This document shows positions 15,890-22,566 of a DNA stretch of 30,115 bases, piece after piece. Positions within the stretch are counted from its first letter, which is position 1, and every line of letters begins with the position of its first letter. The stretch is from JACOZM01 sp035289385 (GTDB lineage Archaea; Nanobdellota; Nanobdellia; Woesearchaeales; GW2011-AR9), in contig DATDXI010000071.1 of the NCBI GenBank assembly GCA_035289385.1, positions 1 to 30,115 on the forward strand. The letters run 5' to 3'. The notes under the pieces are model-generated. The model had not been told where the DNA came from, made no database searches, and saw only the letters and a list, made by a program, of their open reading frames with translations. Both the position numbers and the translations under genes were made by a program.

Positions 15890-16431
15890 ATGCCAAGAAA
15901 AGTATCTAGAGAGAGAGAGAGAGAATCCCCTATGTACTTAAAGATGACATAGTCTATCATCTAATAAATAATAGAAAATTGAGAGCAGGAAGATTAGAAA
16001 GAGTACTTCAAGCTGTTGGAATAAAAGAGTATACTGATTTTGTTCGATTAGAGGATGCTCTTACTGCGGAGATTTTTGCTTCAGGTGGAGACGAGAATAG
16101 TACTCCGTCCTTTGATTTATTTGAATATAGGGAATTGGGAGTTTATGATTTTTTGGATGATCAATATTACCTCACATCAGATAAAAAGATGAAATGGGTG
16201 CCTAAAGATGGTGCAAATGCCATCGATTTGACAGACGGTGCTTATTTAAGTCAAGAACAACTTGGAAAAATTCTGAAGTTAAAGACCCGAGAAGTAAAGA
16301 TATTTGTTCGTCAACATCAACTCGAATGGGTGAGACATAGAAGAAATGATTTTTATCATGTTGATAATGAAGTATTCACCTATCAAAAACGTTTTCAAAA
16401 TATAGACCATTTTCTGGGGATTAGAATTTAG
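15890..16431 (+). CDS. Putative HTH DNA-binding protein, out of frame at an (AG)8 tract
   Basis: ATG 15890 (MPRKVSRERERE) has a well-placed TATA box, but its frame ends at TAG 15950-15952. Immediately after the repeat tract at 15908-15924 another frame continues as IPYVLKDDIVYHLINNRKL and stays open to 16431, with no ATG at its head, only a TTG at 15979 inside what reads as coding sequence. One AG unit fewer (or two more) would join both parts into a 179- (or 181-) residue protein. The C-terminal third (YLSQEQLGKILKLKTREVK, then WVRHRRNDFYHVDNEVF) resembles excisionase/MerR-like winged helix-turn-helix domains. The middle acidic region is unrecognised. This is either a phase-variable gene, a gene with programmed frameshifting, or an assembly indel in the repeat. 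It is listed as one gene because both halves read as protein. Confidence 0.6.
15908..15924 (+). repeat. (AG)8A dinucleotide tract inside a coding region
   Basis: Seventeen uninterrupted alternating A/G bases, near codon 7 of the HTH gene. Length changes by one unit shift the frame. Confidence 0.9.
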
Positions 16432-16482
16432 AAATTAAAAACAAAATAAAGAAAATAAAAAAGAAAATAGTCTAAAAAAGAC

Positions 16483-17232
16483 CTACTTCTTGGCTGGTGC
16501 TCCCTTAGCTGCTCCTTCAGCTTCCTTCTTCTCTTCAGGGATCAGCTCATCAACGATGGACTTAGGTATGCCTGTATCAAGCATCTTGGTTCGGATCTTC
16601 TTATTCTCCAGCCCTTCCATCTCCTTCATGATGGCCTTAGCAGCAGCCTCAAATTCGGCTCTTCTTCGTTCCATCTCTTCTTTCAAGCGCTCCTTCTCTT
16701 CAGCCAAAGCCTTCCGCTCTTCTGCAGTCAACTCTGTCTTCCCGGAAGCGATAACAGCATCAAACCTTCCTTCATCGATTGCCTTTAATGCATCTCTAGC
16801 ATCCATCCCTTCTACTTTAATCCCCATGGACTGGCAGGTGCCGACAATCTCTTTGACCTTCATCTTCATAGTTTTACCCAGAAGGCTGTCTTCTTTGATC
16901 TTAGCAACTTTAATGATCTGAGGCATCAACACGTCAGCAACTTTTTCCGCTAAAGGGTTTGCCGCTCCTTTCTCAACACCAGCTTCTTTTTTGATCAATG
17001 CTGCTGCAGGAGGAGTTCCAATTTCAATGCTGAATGTCTTGCTGGTCGTATCGACCGTCACTTTTACCGGCACTTGCATTCCAGCCATATCTGCTGTCTT
17101 TTTGTTGATTTCAGCAACTACTTGCCCAATATTTACTCCCGTTGGCCCTAATGCTGGCCCTAATGGCGGTGCAGCGCTGGCTTTCCCGCCTTGAATCAAT
17201 GTTTCTACTGTTTGTTTTGCGATGGTAATCAC
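16483..17232 (-). CDS. rpl11: Ribosomal protein uL11 with C-terminal extension
   Basis: 249 residues; archaeal uL11 is normally about 160. Residues 1-72 form the N-terminal domain with the hallmark ASAAPPLGPALGPTGVNIG (19-37). Residues 73-160 form the rRNA-binding C-terminal domain (GTCQSMGIKVEG at 131-142). uL11 builds the GTPase-associated stalk base on 23S rRNA. The extra 85 residues begin with a highly charged coiled coil (about 168-210, E/K/R/A-rich), continue with an unrecognised KKIRTKMLDTGIPKSIVDEL segment and finish with an alanine/lysine tail. The start codon is GTG at 17232: the frame before it has no better start and MITIAKQTV is a standard beginning. The TATA box at 17279-17288 implies a leader of about 25 nt. 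No uL1 or uL10 gene follows, so the usual ribosomal cluster is not kept. Confidence 0.95.
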   Translation of the reverse strand: MITIAKQTVETLIQGGKASAAPPLGPALGPTGVNIGQVVAEINKKTADMAGMQVPVKVTVDTTSKTFSIEIGTPPAAALIKKEAGVEKGAANPLAEKVADVLMPQIIKVAKIKEDSLLGKTMKMKVKEIVGTCQSMGIKVEGMDARDALKAIDEGRFDAVIASGKTELTAEERKALAEEKERLKEEMERRRAEFEAAAKAIMKEMEGLENKKIRTKMLDTGIPKSIVDELIPEEKKEAEGAAKGAPAKK

Positions 17233-17278
17233 CTGTATTAGTATATTTGTGCGTAACTTCAGCTAAAAGTTAGGTCCC

Positions 17279-17288
17279 ATTTATAAAG
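17279..17288 (-). promoter_or_regulatory. TATA box of the uL11 gene
   Basis: ACTTTATAAA on the minus strand, about 51 bp from the GTG start. It sits just outside the left end of the 186-bp element. Confidence 0.45.
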
Positions 17289-17293
17289 TTTCT

Positions 17294-17301
17294 CCCATAA
17301 A
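17294..17301. repeat. Left 8-bp target-site duplication of the 186-bp element
   Basis: CCCATAAA, identical to 17488-17495. Confidence 0.65.
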
Positions 17302-17487
17302 GGCACTATCCGCTTTCTGAGTGATATCATCATAAAGGTCAAGAGGGGGAGTGAGTTTTAGAAGCACTTTAGTAAGGGATAACAATGAATTTTCTTCTTG
17401 AAACATATCAACTTTACTTGAACTCACACAGTTACAAAATTCCGAACTCCCCGACCTTGATGATATCACTCACTATTTAGATAGTGT
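17302..17487. mobile_element. Second MITE-like element (186 bp)
   Basis: Flanked by exact 8-bp direct repeats CCCATAAA (17294-17301 and 17488-17495). Ends carry inverted CACTATC (17304-17310) and GATAGTG (17480-17486). Just inside, a contiguous right arm (17446-17471: ACTCCCC, GACCT, then TGATGATATCACTC) pairs with the left arm 17319-17352, interrupted only by bulges of 3 and 5 bases; the innermost-matching 14-bp block GAGTGATATCATCA is perfect. No protein-coding sequence is convincing. The sequence is unrelated to the 221-bp element, so it reflects a different parent transposon. It fills most of the 326-bp gap between the uL11 start and the AlaE-like stop. Boundaries could shift by about three bases if the duplication is ATAAA and the terminus is GGGACACTATC. 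Confidence 0.7.
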
Positions 17488-17495
17488 CCCATAAA
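17488..17495. repeat. Right 8-bp target-site duplication of the 186-bp element
   Basis: CCCATAAA, identical to 17294-17301. Confidence 0.65.
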
Positions 17496-17558
17496 AAAAT
17501 CATAAAAACGACAAAACAGCTATGAAATGATTCCAAAGAAACACAAATAATAAGAGGT

Positions 17559-18137
17559 TTAGCTGGGAACAACCGTATCTATTGTCGCTGTTTGCTGTGG
17601 ATTCCCCCTATATGCTCTTTGAGATGCTGCTCGAACACCACAAACTCTTCGGAAAACATCCATATACAAGCCCATCACTGGTGCAACAAGTGGTGAAATA
17701 TAGGCTAAATTTTTTGCACCTTCCTGGACTTTTTCAATGTCCACATATCCTTCCGTCATCAAGCAGCCTAAAGCGATTGCTGCTGCAGAGGCAGGAACCT
17801 GGAGAAGATTAAATGGCACAATCTCTGCTGCCGCTCTTCTCAGCCAATGACTATCTTTAGTTGTTCCCGTCAGCCGAAAGGCATACTCTCTTGCCCGACC
17901 ATACGCCCCACCAACAATACCATTCATCGTAGATGCTGAAAGCCGGGAAATACCAATGCCTATAGCCCCCAATCCTGAACTATAATCAATCAGCCCGCCA
18001 ACAAGTAAACCATAAGTAATATTTCCTAGACGATCAACGCGATCAGCTTTCTTTGTAGAAGCTTCCACTAGTGAAGGATCAGTTTCAGCCTGTTCCTCCA
18101 CAAGATCTTCCAATTCTATACCTTGAATGCCCATCAT
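17559..18137 (-). CDS. AlaE-like (L-alanine exporter family) membrane protein
   Basis: 192 residues. After a soluble acidic N-terminus (1-35) there are four hydrophobic segments. The pattern follows AlaE: a first helix, then SRLSASTMNGIVGGAYGRARE (small-residue helix ending in YG-x-x-R), a second pair beginning at AAAEIVPFNLLQVPASAAAIA, and a last helix ending VMGLYMDVFRR, like the MGxxYGxxxDxxRR end of AlaE. AlaE exports L-alanine in E. coli; the substrate here is unproven. The N-terminal extension is not in E. coli AlaE. The start (18137, or 18134 from the adjacent ATG) has a TATA box 26-29 bp upstream. A 4x10-bp tandem repeat lies about 100-140 bp upstream of the start. Confidence 0.7.
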   Translation of the reverse strand: MMGIQGIELEDLVEEQAETDPSLVEASTKKADRVDRLGNITYGLLVGGLIDYSSGLGAIGIGISRLSASTMNGIVGGAYGRAREYAFRLTGTTKDSHWLRRAAAEIVPFNLLQVPASAAAIALGCLMTEGYVDIEKVQEGAKNLAYISPLVAPVMGLYMDVFRRVCGVRAASQRAYRGNPQQTATIDTVVPS

Positions 18138-18157
18138 TCCGCAGAAAACGATGTCCT

Positions 18158-18168
18158 CTTTAAAAATG
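18158..18168 (-). promoter_or_regulatory. TATA box of the AlaE-like gene
   Basis: CATTTTTAAAG on the minus strand, centred 26 bp from 18137. Confidence 0.55.
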
Positions 18169-18236
18169 TTTCTATTTTGTCACTATTTGAAGACAAACAT
18201 AAAAACATATACATTGGAGAAGGTGGTAAGCAAGTA

Positions 18237-18276
18237 TTAAGAGAGATTAAGAGAGATTAAGAGAGATTAAGAGAGA
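18237..18276. repeat. Four perfect tandem copies of a 10-bp unit
   Basis: TTAAGAGAGA repeated four times without change, followed by the degenerate TAAAAGAGA. It lies between the mscS stop and the AlaE-like promoter. The 10-bp period is close to one helical turn, so every copy presents the same face. Confidence 0.9.
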
Positions 18277-18315
18277 TAAAAGAGAAATGAAGGAAGCAGC
18301 CTACCCCAAAAGCCT

Positions 18316-19209
18316 TTAACTCTTCTCCGACGTTCCTTTCTTCACTACATCCTTAAACATCCGATAGGTCTCAATCATCATCTTGTTGTGGATCTCACCA
18401 TATAAGGCTTCGCCGGTCAAGGCTACGTCGACTAAACAATTTCCCCCATCATACCTCAACGTGACACGAACCGTCCCCGGCTGAACGACATATTTATAGA
18501 AACTCTGCTTCAGAAGGATGATCCTATCTTCAATGTCTTTAGGTATTTCCTGAAGTGGAACCGTTATCTGATACAGGCGCTTATTCTTCCCATAATTCTC
18601 GATGCTCTTTTCCAGAAGGATCTTGTTAGGAATCTTAATAATATTTCTTGAATCAGCAAAGCTCTGCAAGGTGAGATAGAATGTGCCAATCCTCGTAACT
18701 TCCCCAATATCATCACCGATCTTAACGTTATCTTGGATCTTGAATGGCTTTTTATTGAGGATTATGGCCCAAGAGAAGATAGCCATGAGCACATCACGGA
18801 TAGCAAAAGCAAACCCAGAAGCAGCTAACCCTAAAAAGATAGTAATATTCACGACAGATACGCCAAATTTCCAGAGGATCAAGGCAAAACCTATGAAGAA
18901 AAGAAAGAAAGAATAGAGCTTTGAAACGAATATCCTCTGCTCGATCTCCATCTCCCCTTCTAACGCGTTAAATAACCTCGTGCTCGTCAGCCGTAAGAGG
19001 ATAGAAATGACCAAAAGTGTAGTGATGACAAAGACGATAGATTCGATGAGATGAGTGAAATAGTCCGGGATCTTTAGAAGATGTATTCGATCTACATAAA
19101 AGAACAGCTCTGTAAGAAGATACAATCCCAGCAAGAAGAGAATCCTCTTGTTCATGATCTTCTTTCGCATGATTTTCTTCCGCATGGAAGCTAGCCTGTT
19201 GTTTCTCAT
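18316..19209 (-). CDS. MscS-family mechanosensitive channel
   Basis: 297 residues with a basic N-terminus, about three to four membrane helices and the MscS core: the pore-lining helix region GLAASGFAFAIRDVLMAIFSW, followed by the beta domain (FKIQDNVKIGDDIGEVTRIG, then FADSRNIIKIPNKILLEKSI). The C-terminal alpha/beta domain ends near KKGTSEKS. It opens under membrane tension to release solutes. The size is close to small MscS (286 in E. coli). The start at 19209 is supported by a TATA-like box centred 27 bp upstream; downstream ATGs at residues 9, 14 and 19 remain possible. A 106-bp gap separates it from the upstream helicase gene on the same strand. Confidence 0.92.
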   Translation of the reverse strand: MRNNRLASMRKKIMRKKIMNKRILFLLGLYLLTELFFYVDRIHLLKIPDYFTHLIESIVFVITTLLVISILLRLTSTRLFNALEGEMEIEQRIFVSKLYSFFLFFIGFALILWKFGVSVVNITIFLGLAASGFAFAIRDVLMAIFSWAIILNKKPFKIQDNVKIGDDIGEVTRIGTFYLTLQSFADSRNIIKIPNKILLEKSIENYGKNKRLYQITVPLQEIPKDIEDRIILLKQSFYKYVVQPGTVRVTLRYDGGNCLVDVALTGEALYGEIHNKMMIETYRMFKDVVKKGTSEKS

Positions 19210-19230
19210 GACACACTTTTCCTTTCCGCT

Positions 19231-19240
19231 CTTTAATTAC
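19231..19240 (-). promoter_or_regulatory. TATA-like box of mscS
   Basis: GTAATTAAAG on the minus strand, centred about 27 bp from 19209; weaker match than others. Confidence 0.4.
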
Positions 19241-19315
19241 TTTTTGCTTTCCTAGAAAACAGATGAAAGCAGAGGAACACTGAAGAAAACGTTGAACATA
19301 GAACATAAGCTAAAT

Positions 19316-20413
19316 TCAAAGCTCAATCTGCCGGACGTCTAGCTTAAAATCTTCTTCTAATTTGGCAAAGCGCTCTTCATCTTCAGGGCAGATGATCGAT
19401 AACGCGTAACCACTCTTATTGGTTCTTCCGGTACGGCCAATCCGATGGACATAAAACTCGGCTCTCGTGGGAGCATCATAATTGATGACTAAATCAACAT
19501 TGTCGATCTGCAACCCTCTGGCAGCCACATCAGTAGCTACTAAAATATTGAATTTTCCCGCTTTAAAGAGATTGAGCCTATTTTGCCGTTCCGCTTGGTC
19601 TATATCGCTATTGATATATTTTGATTTTAACTTATTTTGTTCTAAAAATTGAGAAATCTCATACGATCGTGTCTTGGTGTTACAAAAGATGATGACGCGC
19701 TTAAACTCCCTATGGGAAAAGAATTTTAACAATAGTTCCAGCTTATCCTCAATCTTGCACAGTATTTTCTCCTGGATGATCTTCTGCGGTATTTGTATAC
19801 CAATAGTTAACAATTCATAATCACCAATTTCCTGTTCAATAAAGTCATGGACTTTCTCCGTAATAGTAGCAGAAGAAAGGATGATCTGAGCATTAACACT
19901 GATGCGCTGCTTGATATACCTGCACATCTCTAAAAAGCCGTTGTCAAACATCTGGTCACTTTCATCATAGACAATCAGTTTAACTTCACCTACTCGGATA
20001 TGCTTCTCATTGATATGCTGGATCAATCTTCCCGGAGTTCCCACCATAATCTGGGTTTTTTTCATGGTCGTGCGATAATCGCCGGATAAATCCCTTCCGC
20101 CGTAAAGAGTAGCTACGCTCAAGCCTAAAGGCTCGCCGATACTTTGAAGTTCTTTCCCTACCTGGATGCAAAGGTCTCGGGTGGGAACAACGATGAGCAT
20201 CTGAATGCCTTGTTTAGGATTGATCTTTCCCAAAAAACCAAGAGTGTAAGCCAGCGTTTTTCCGCTTCCCGTCATAGACGTAAAGACGATATTCTTGCCT
20301 TTCAGCGCTAAAGGGATTATTTTATCTTGAACATCAAGAGATTCTTTAAATTTTAACCGAGATAAGACTGCTATAATATCCTTTTTCAATCCTAATTGAG
20401 CAAAACTTCCCAT
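19316..20413 (-). CDS. DEAD-box RNA helicase
   Basis: 365 residues with both RecA-like domains. Motifs in order: Q (VQDKIIPL), I SMTGSGKT (46-53), Ia PTRDL, Ib GTPGRL, II DESD (150-153, in place of DEAD), III SAT (181-183), IV IIFCNT, V VATDVAARGLQ and VI HRIGRTGRT. It is a minimal helicase core with almost no tail, as in archaeal eIF4A-like proteins that remodel RNA. The DESD variant is a conservative change of the third residue. A longer start at TTG 20419 is possible, but the TATA box at 20434-20443 is centred 26 bp from ATG 20413, which I prefer. It is divergent from the J-domain gene. Confidence 0.94.
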   Translation of the reverse strand: MGSFAQLGLKKDIIAVLSRLKFKESLDVQDKIIPLALKGKNIVFTSMTGSGKTLAYTLGFLGKINPKQGIQMLIVVPTRDLCIQVGKELQSIGEPLGLSVATLYGGRDLSGDYRTTMKKTQIMVGTPGRLIQHINEKHIRVGEVKLIVYDESDQMFDNGFLEMCRYIKQRISVNAQIILSSATITEKVHDFIEQEIGDYELLTIGIQIPQKIIQEKILCKIEDKLELLLKFFSHREFKRVIIFCNTKTRSYEISQFLEQNKLKSKYINSDIDQAERQNRLNLFKAGKFNILVATDVAARGLQIDNVDLVINYDAPTRAEFYVHRIGRTGRTNKSGYALSIICPEDEERFAKLEEDFKLDVRQIEL

Positions 20414-20433
20414 AATCAACTATAATCCTGCTG

Positions 20434-20443
20434 CTTTATAAAC
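20434..20443 (-). promoter_or_regulatory. TATA box of the DEAD-box helicase gene
   Basis: GTTTATAAAG on the minus strand, centred 26 bp from ATG 20413. Confidence 0.65.
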
Positions 20444-20598
20444 TATTACCTGCCACTTTTGTTCCTCAAATATGTACTTATCATTTAGGGGTGAATTAAT
20501 CTCATTTTTAGCTAATATTTATAAATAATCAGCTTTCCCATACTAATATCTAGCCCAAAAGGGTTACTACAAGATAAATAGGTCTCACTATAAGACAC

Positions 20599-21138
20599 AT
20601 GGATATCATCAGCGTAAAAGGATATGAATTTAAGGCGTTCAACCTAAAGGAATCTTCATTCCGAAGGGTGGTACAATTTAGAAATGATATCATCAATGCC
20701 TTAAGCAAGCTGGGGCTAACTGAAGATGATATTGATGTTCCCTTGGAAACTGTCGCTATCAAAAAAGCTCCTGCTTCTGCAACTTGGTATATGGATGGGT
20801 TTCGGATGTATTATGATTACAAGTCCGCAAATAGATTTATTGAGAATCTGTATATCATCACTAAAGTTATCGAATTAGAAGTTGCTGCAGTTATCAGCGG
20901 TGAAAAGACCATTCAAGAGTTTATTCAGGATTTTTCTGAAGAGAAAGACATTAAAGAACAGCGGAAAGAAGCAAGGAAAGTGTTAGGAGTTAACGAAGAT
21001 TCTTTAGACTTAGAGCAGATCAACAGCAAGTATAAGCTATTGGCAAAGAGATATCATCCCGATATGCCTGAGGGCAGTACAGAAAAATTCAAATTGATCA
21101 ATAATGCCCACAAGATGCTGAAGCGAGAATTAGCGTAG
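20599..21138 (+). CDS. Protein with a C-terminal J domain
   Basis: 179 residues. The last 55 form a J domain: RKVLGVNEDSLDLEQINSKY, the diagnostic HPD at 153-155 in KRYHPDMPEG, then FKLINNAHKML. The J domain stimulates Hsp70 (DnaK) ATPase. The N-terminal 115 residues (strand-rich start MDIISVKGYEFKAF, then helical) are not recognised and would be the client or targeting part. Most J proteins carry the domain at the N-terminus, so this is a reversed layout. No dnaK or grpE is in the window. An AT-rich box around 20571-20580 is about 24 bp upstream of the ATG. A large inverted repeat begins 28 bp after the stop. Confidence 0.82.
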   Translation: MDIISVKGYEFKAFNLKESSFRRVVQFRNDIINALSKLGLTEDDIDVPLETVAIKKAPASATWYMDGFRMYYDYKSANRFIENLYIITKVIELEVAAVISGEKTIQEFIQDFSEEKDIKEQRKEARKVLGVNEDSLDLEQINSKYKLLAKRYHPDMPEGSTEKFKLINNAHKMLKRELA

Positions 21139-21166
21139 AGGATTTCTTAGCAGCTTTTTAGCAACC

Positions 21167-21329
21167 GGCTTAGTAGAAAGTGTAGGTAGCACCAATTCGT
21201 GAGCGATGCTTTACTTGTCCATTTATTTGCGGGAGGGGTTGTTCCTTACGGGACGGCACCGCACTTTACAAAACACATCAGCAAAGCGAGCCGGTGCTAC
21301 CTGAGCAAAGCGAAACTTTCTACTAAGCC
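21167..21329. repeat. Large structured inverted repeat (163 bp)
   Basis: Perfect 15-bp arms GGCTTAGTAGAAAGT (21167-21181) and complement (21315-21329), then perfect 10-bp arms AGGTAGCACC (21184-21193) and complement (21293-21302). Inside is a hairpin with TGCGG/CCGCA and GTTCC/GGGAC stems. AGCAAAGCGA occurs twice (21280-21289 and 21304-21313). The flanks share CAACC but not in a position giving a clean target duplication. It is either a third MITE-like element or a structured RNA in the 5' region of the phosphoglycerate mutase gene. Confidence 0.7.
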
Positions 21330-21408
21330 CTACAACCAAAACCTTTATCTATCAAAACTACGTTATCTAAAAAAAAGAGGAGAGCCTAATAAGCTTCTCA
21401 TGAGCCAG

Positions 21409-22068
21409 ATGAAACTGAAAATATATCTTTTCCGCCACGGGCAATCCCATTACAATAAGCACCAATGGTTTACCGGCTGGATCGATTCCAAGATGACTTC
21501 TGAAGGATTTAAAAATGCCAGAAATATCGCCAAAAAGTTACAGCATAAGCGCATTGATATAGCCTATCATACCCGCCTGTCAAGATCAAGACAGACGTTA
21601 AAAGAAGTTCTTCGCTACCATCCAGAATGCAAACAGATCATCAAAGATGACCGCATGATTGAGCGCTGCTATGGAAAATTGCAGAAGCATTCTCATCAAG
21701 AATTTATGCAAGAGATAGAATTGACAGTCATCGAAGCTATGGAAAAGAGATATGGAAAGATGCCCAGAGAAGCTCGATCAACAATTGGAATGGAAATCGC
21801 AACATCCATCTATGATATTTATCATCGCTCCTATGACATCCCTCCTCCTGGAGGCGAATCAGTCAAGGATGTGGAAAAACGTGTTCAATCGTTCATCAAA
21901 GACCTGCTGAAGAAGATGAAGAAAGAAAAGGTAAACGTAGCCATCTCTGCTCACGGGAACAGTATGCGCCCGTTCAGGAGATATTTTGAAAAGCTATCTA
22001 TACCAAAAATGATGAGCATCGAAAATCCATGGGATGATTATTTTGAATATAGTATAGAAGTAAAGTAA
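21409..22068 (+). CDS. Cofactor-dependent phosphoglycerate mutase / histidine phosphatase
   Basis: 219 residues from ATG 21409, the family-like beginning MKLKIYLFRHGQS with catalytic His10. GpmA-type features follow: FTGWIDSKMTSEG (the WTGW-D-LT region), HTRLSRSRQTL, the RCYGKLQ segment, PPPGGESVKDVEKRV and the second catalytic His in ISAHGNSMRPF. It likely interconverts 2- and 3-phosphoglycerate in glycolysis/gluconeogenesis; a broader phosphatase cannot be excluded. Upstream in-frame sequence back to 21199 translates the inverted repeat and is not protein-like. ATG 21400 is a three-residue-longer alternative. GAGGAG at 21377-21382 is too far for normal use. The promoter is probably near 21342-21352. 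Confidence 0.88.
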   Translation: MKLKIYLFRHGQSHYNKHQWFTGWIDSKMTSEGFKNARNIAKKLQHKRIDIAYHTRLSRSRQTLKEVLRYHPECKQIIKDDRMIERCYGKLQKHSHQEFMQEIELTVIEAMEKRYGKMPREARSTIGMEIATSIYDIYHRSYDIPPPGGESVKDVEKRVQSFIKDLLKKMKKEKVNVAISAHGNSMRPFRRYFEKLSIPKMMSIENPWDDYFEYSIEVK

Positions 22069-22106
22069 GCAAATAAAGAAGGAAAAAGAATCATCCCCTT
22101 CATAAC

Positions 22107-22463
22107 CTATTCACTCATCACCGTCTGCAATGTCCTGCTGGACTTAGTCTCCTTCAGATATTTTCGAATATTAAGAAACTGCTTGATCTCTTCATTTATT
22201 TTATGAAATTCCTGCGCTCCTTTCTCGGTAAAGCGGATCATCTTATTCTCATAAGCGATAAATTTTTGCTGTTCCAGGCTTTCCAAATTCTTGTAGACTG
22301 CCCGTTCCTGCTTGAGAATCATCTGTGATGATAACAACAATTCGATGAACGTTATTTTTGATGTCCGTAAGCGCAGATTTTTTTCGAGCAACGGCTGGTT
22401 TAATGAAGCATAAAATTCACCTAAGGCATAAAGTACTAGCCTCTGCACTTTCGTCAGCCGCAT
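22107..22463 (-). CDS. Small winged-helix DNA-binding protein
   Basis: 118 residues from ATG 22463. Helical N-terminal half (MRLTKVQRLVLYALGEFYAS) and a winged-helix-like region: helix ILKQERAVYKNLESLEQQKF, then wing strands FIAYENKMIRFTEKGAQEFH. This is the layout of PadR/MarR-like archaeal regulators. The target is unknown; it is divergent from the thioredoxin-membrane protein gene, whose promoter is about 50 bp away, so that gene is a candidate target. The longer start at 22496 is rejected because the TATA box at 22485-22493 is centred 26 bp from ATG 22463. Confidence 0.78.
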   Translation of the reverse strand: MRLTKVQRLVLYALGEFYASLNQPLLEKNLRLRTSKITFIELLLSSQMILKQERAVYKNLESLEQQKFIAYENKMIRFTEKGAQEFHKINEEIKQFLNIRKYLKETKSSRTLQTVMSE

Positions 22464-22484
22464 TTTTAGCTTAAAGATAGAGAG

Positions 22485-22493
22485 ATATAAAAA
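22485..22493 (-). promoter_or_regulatory. TATA box of the winged-helix gene
   Basis: TTTTTATAT on the minus strand, centred 26 bp from 22463; it excludes the longer start. Confidence 0.6.
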
Positions 22494-22536
22494 CATTTAG
22501 GAGAAAAATGTCATTCTGCCCCTCCAATAAGCAAAG

Positions 22537-22545
22537 TTTATAAAA
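22537..22545 (+). promoter_or_regulatory. TATA box of the thioredoxin/DsbD-like gene
   Basis: TTTATAAAA region centred 26 bp before ATG 22567. Confidence 0.65.
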
Positions 22546-22566
22546 TCTGGGTTCTTCTCACAAGAG

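Noticed and set aside
15676..15909. 77-residue plus-strand frame between the P-ATPase and HTH genes
   Set aside because: It starts inside the P-ATPase start codon region, covers both promoters and has no family-like features.
17281..17469. 62-residue minus-strand frame inside the 186-bp element
   Set aside because: It translates the inverted arms and lacks promoter and protein-like character.
21199..21408. N-terminal extension of phosphoglycerate mutase
   Set aside because: It translates half of the large inverted repeat, and the family begins at MKLKIYLFRHG.
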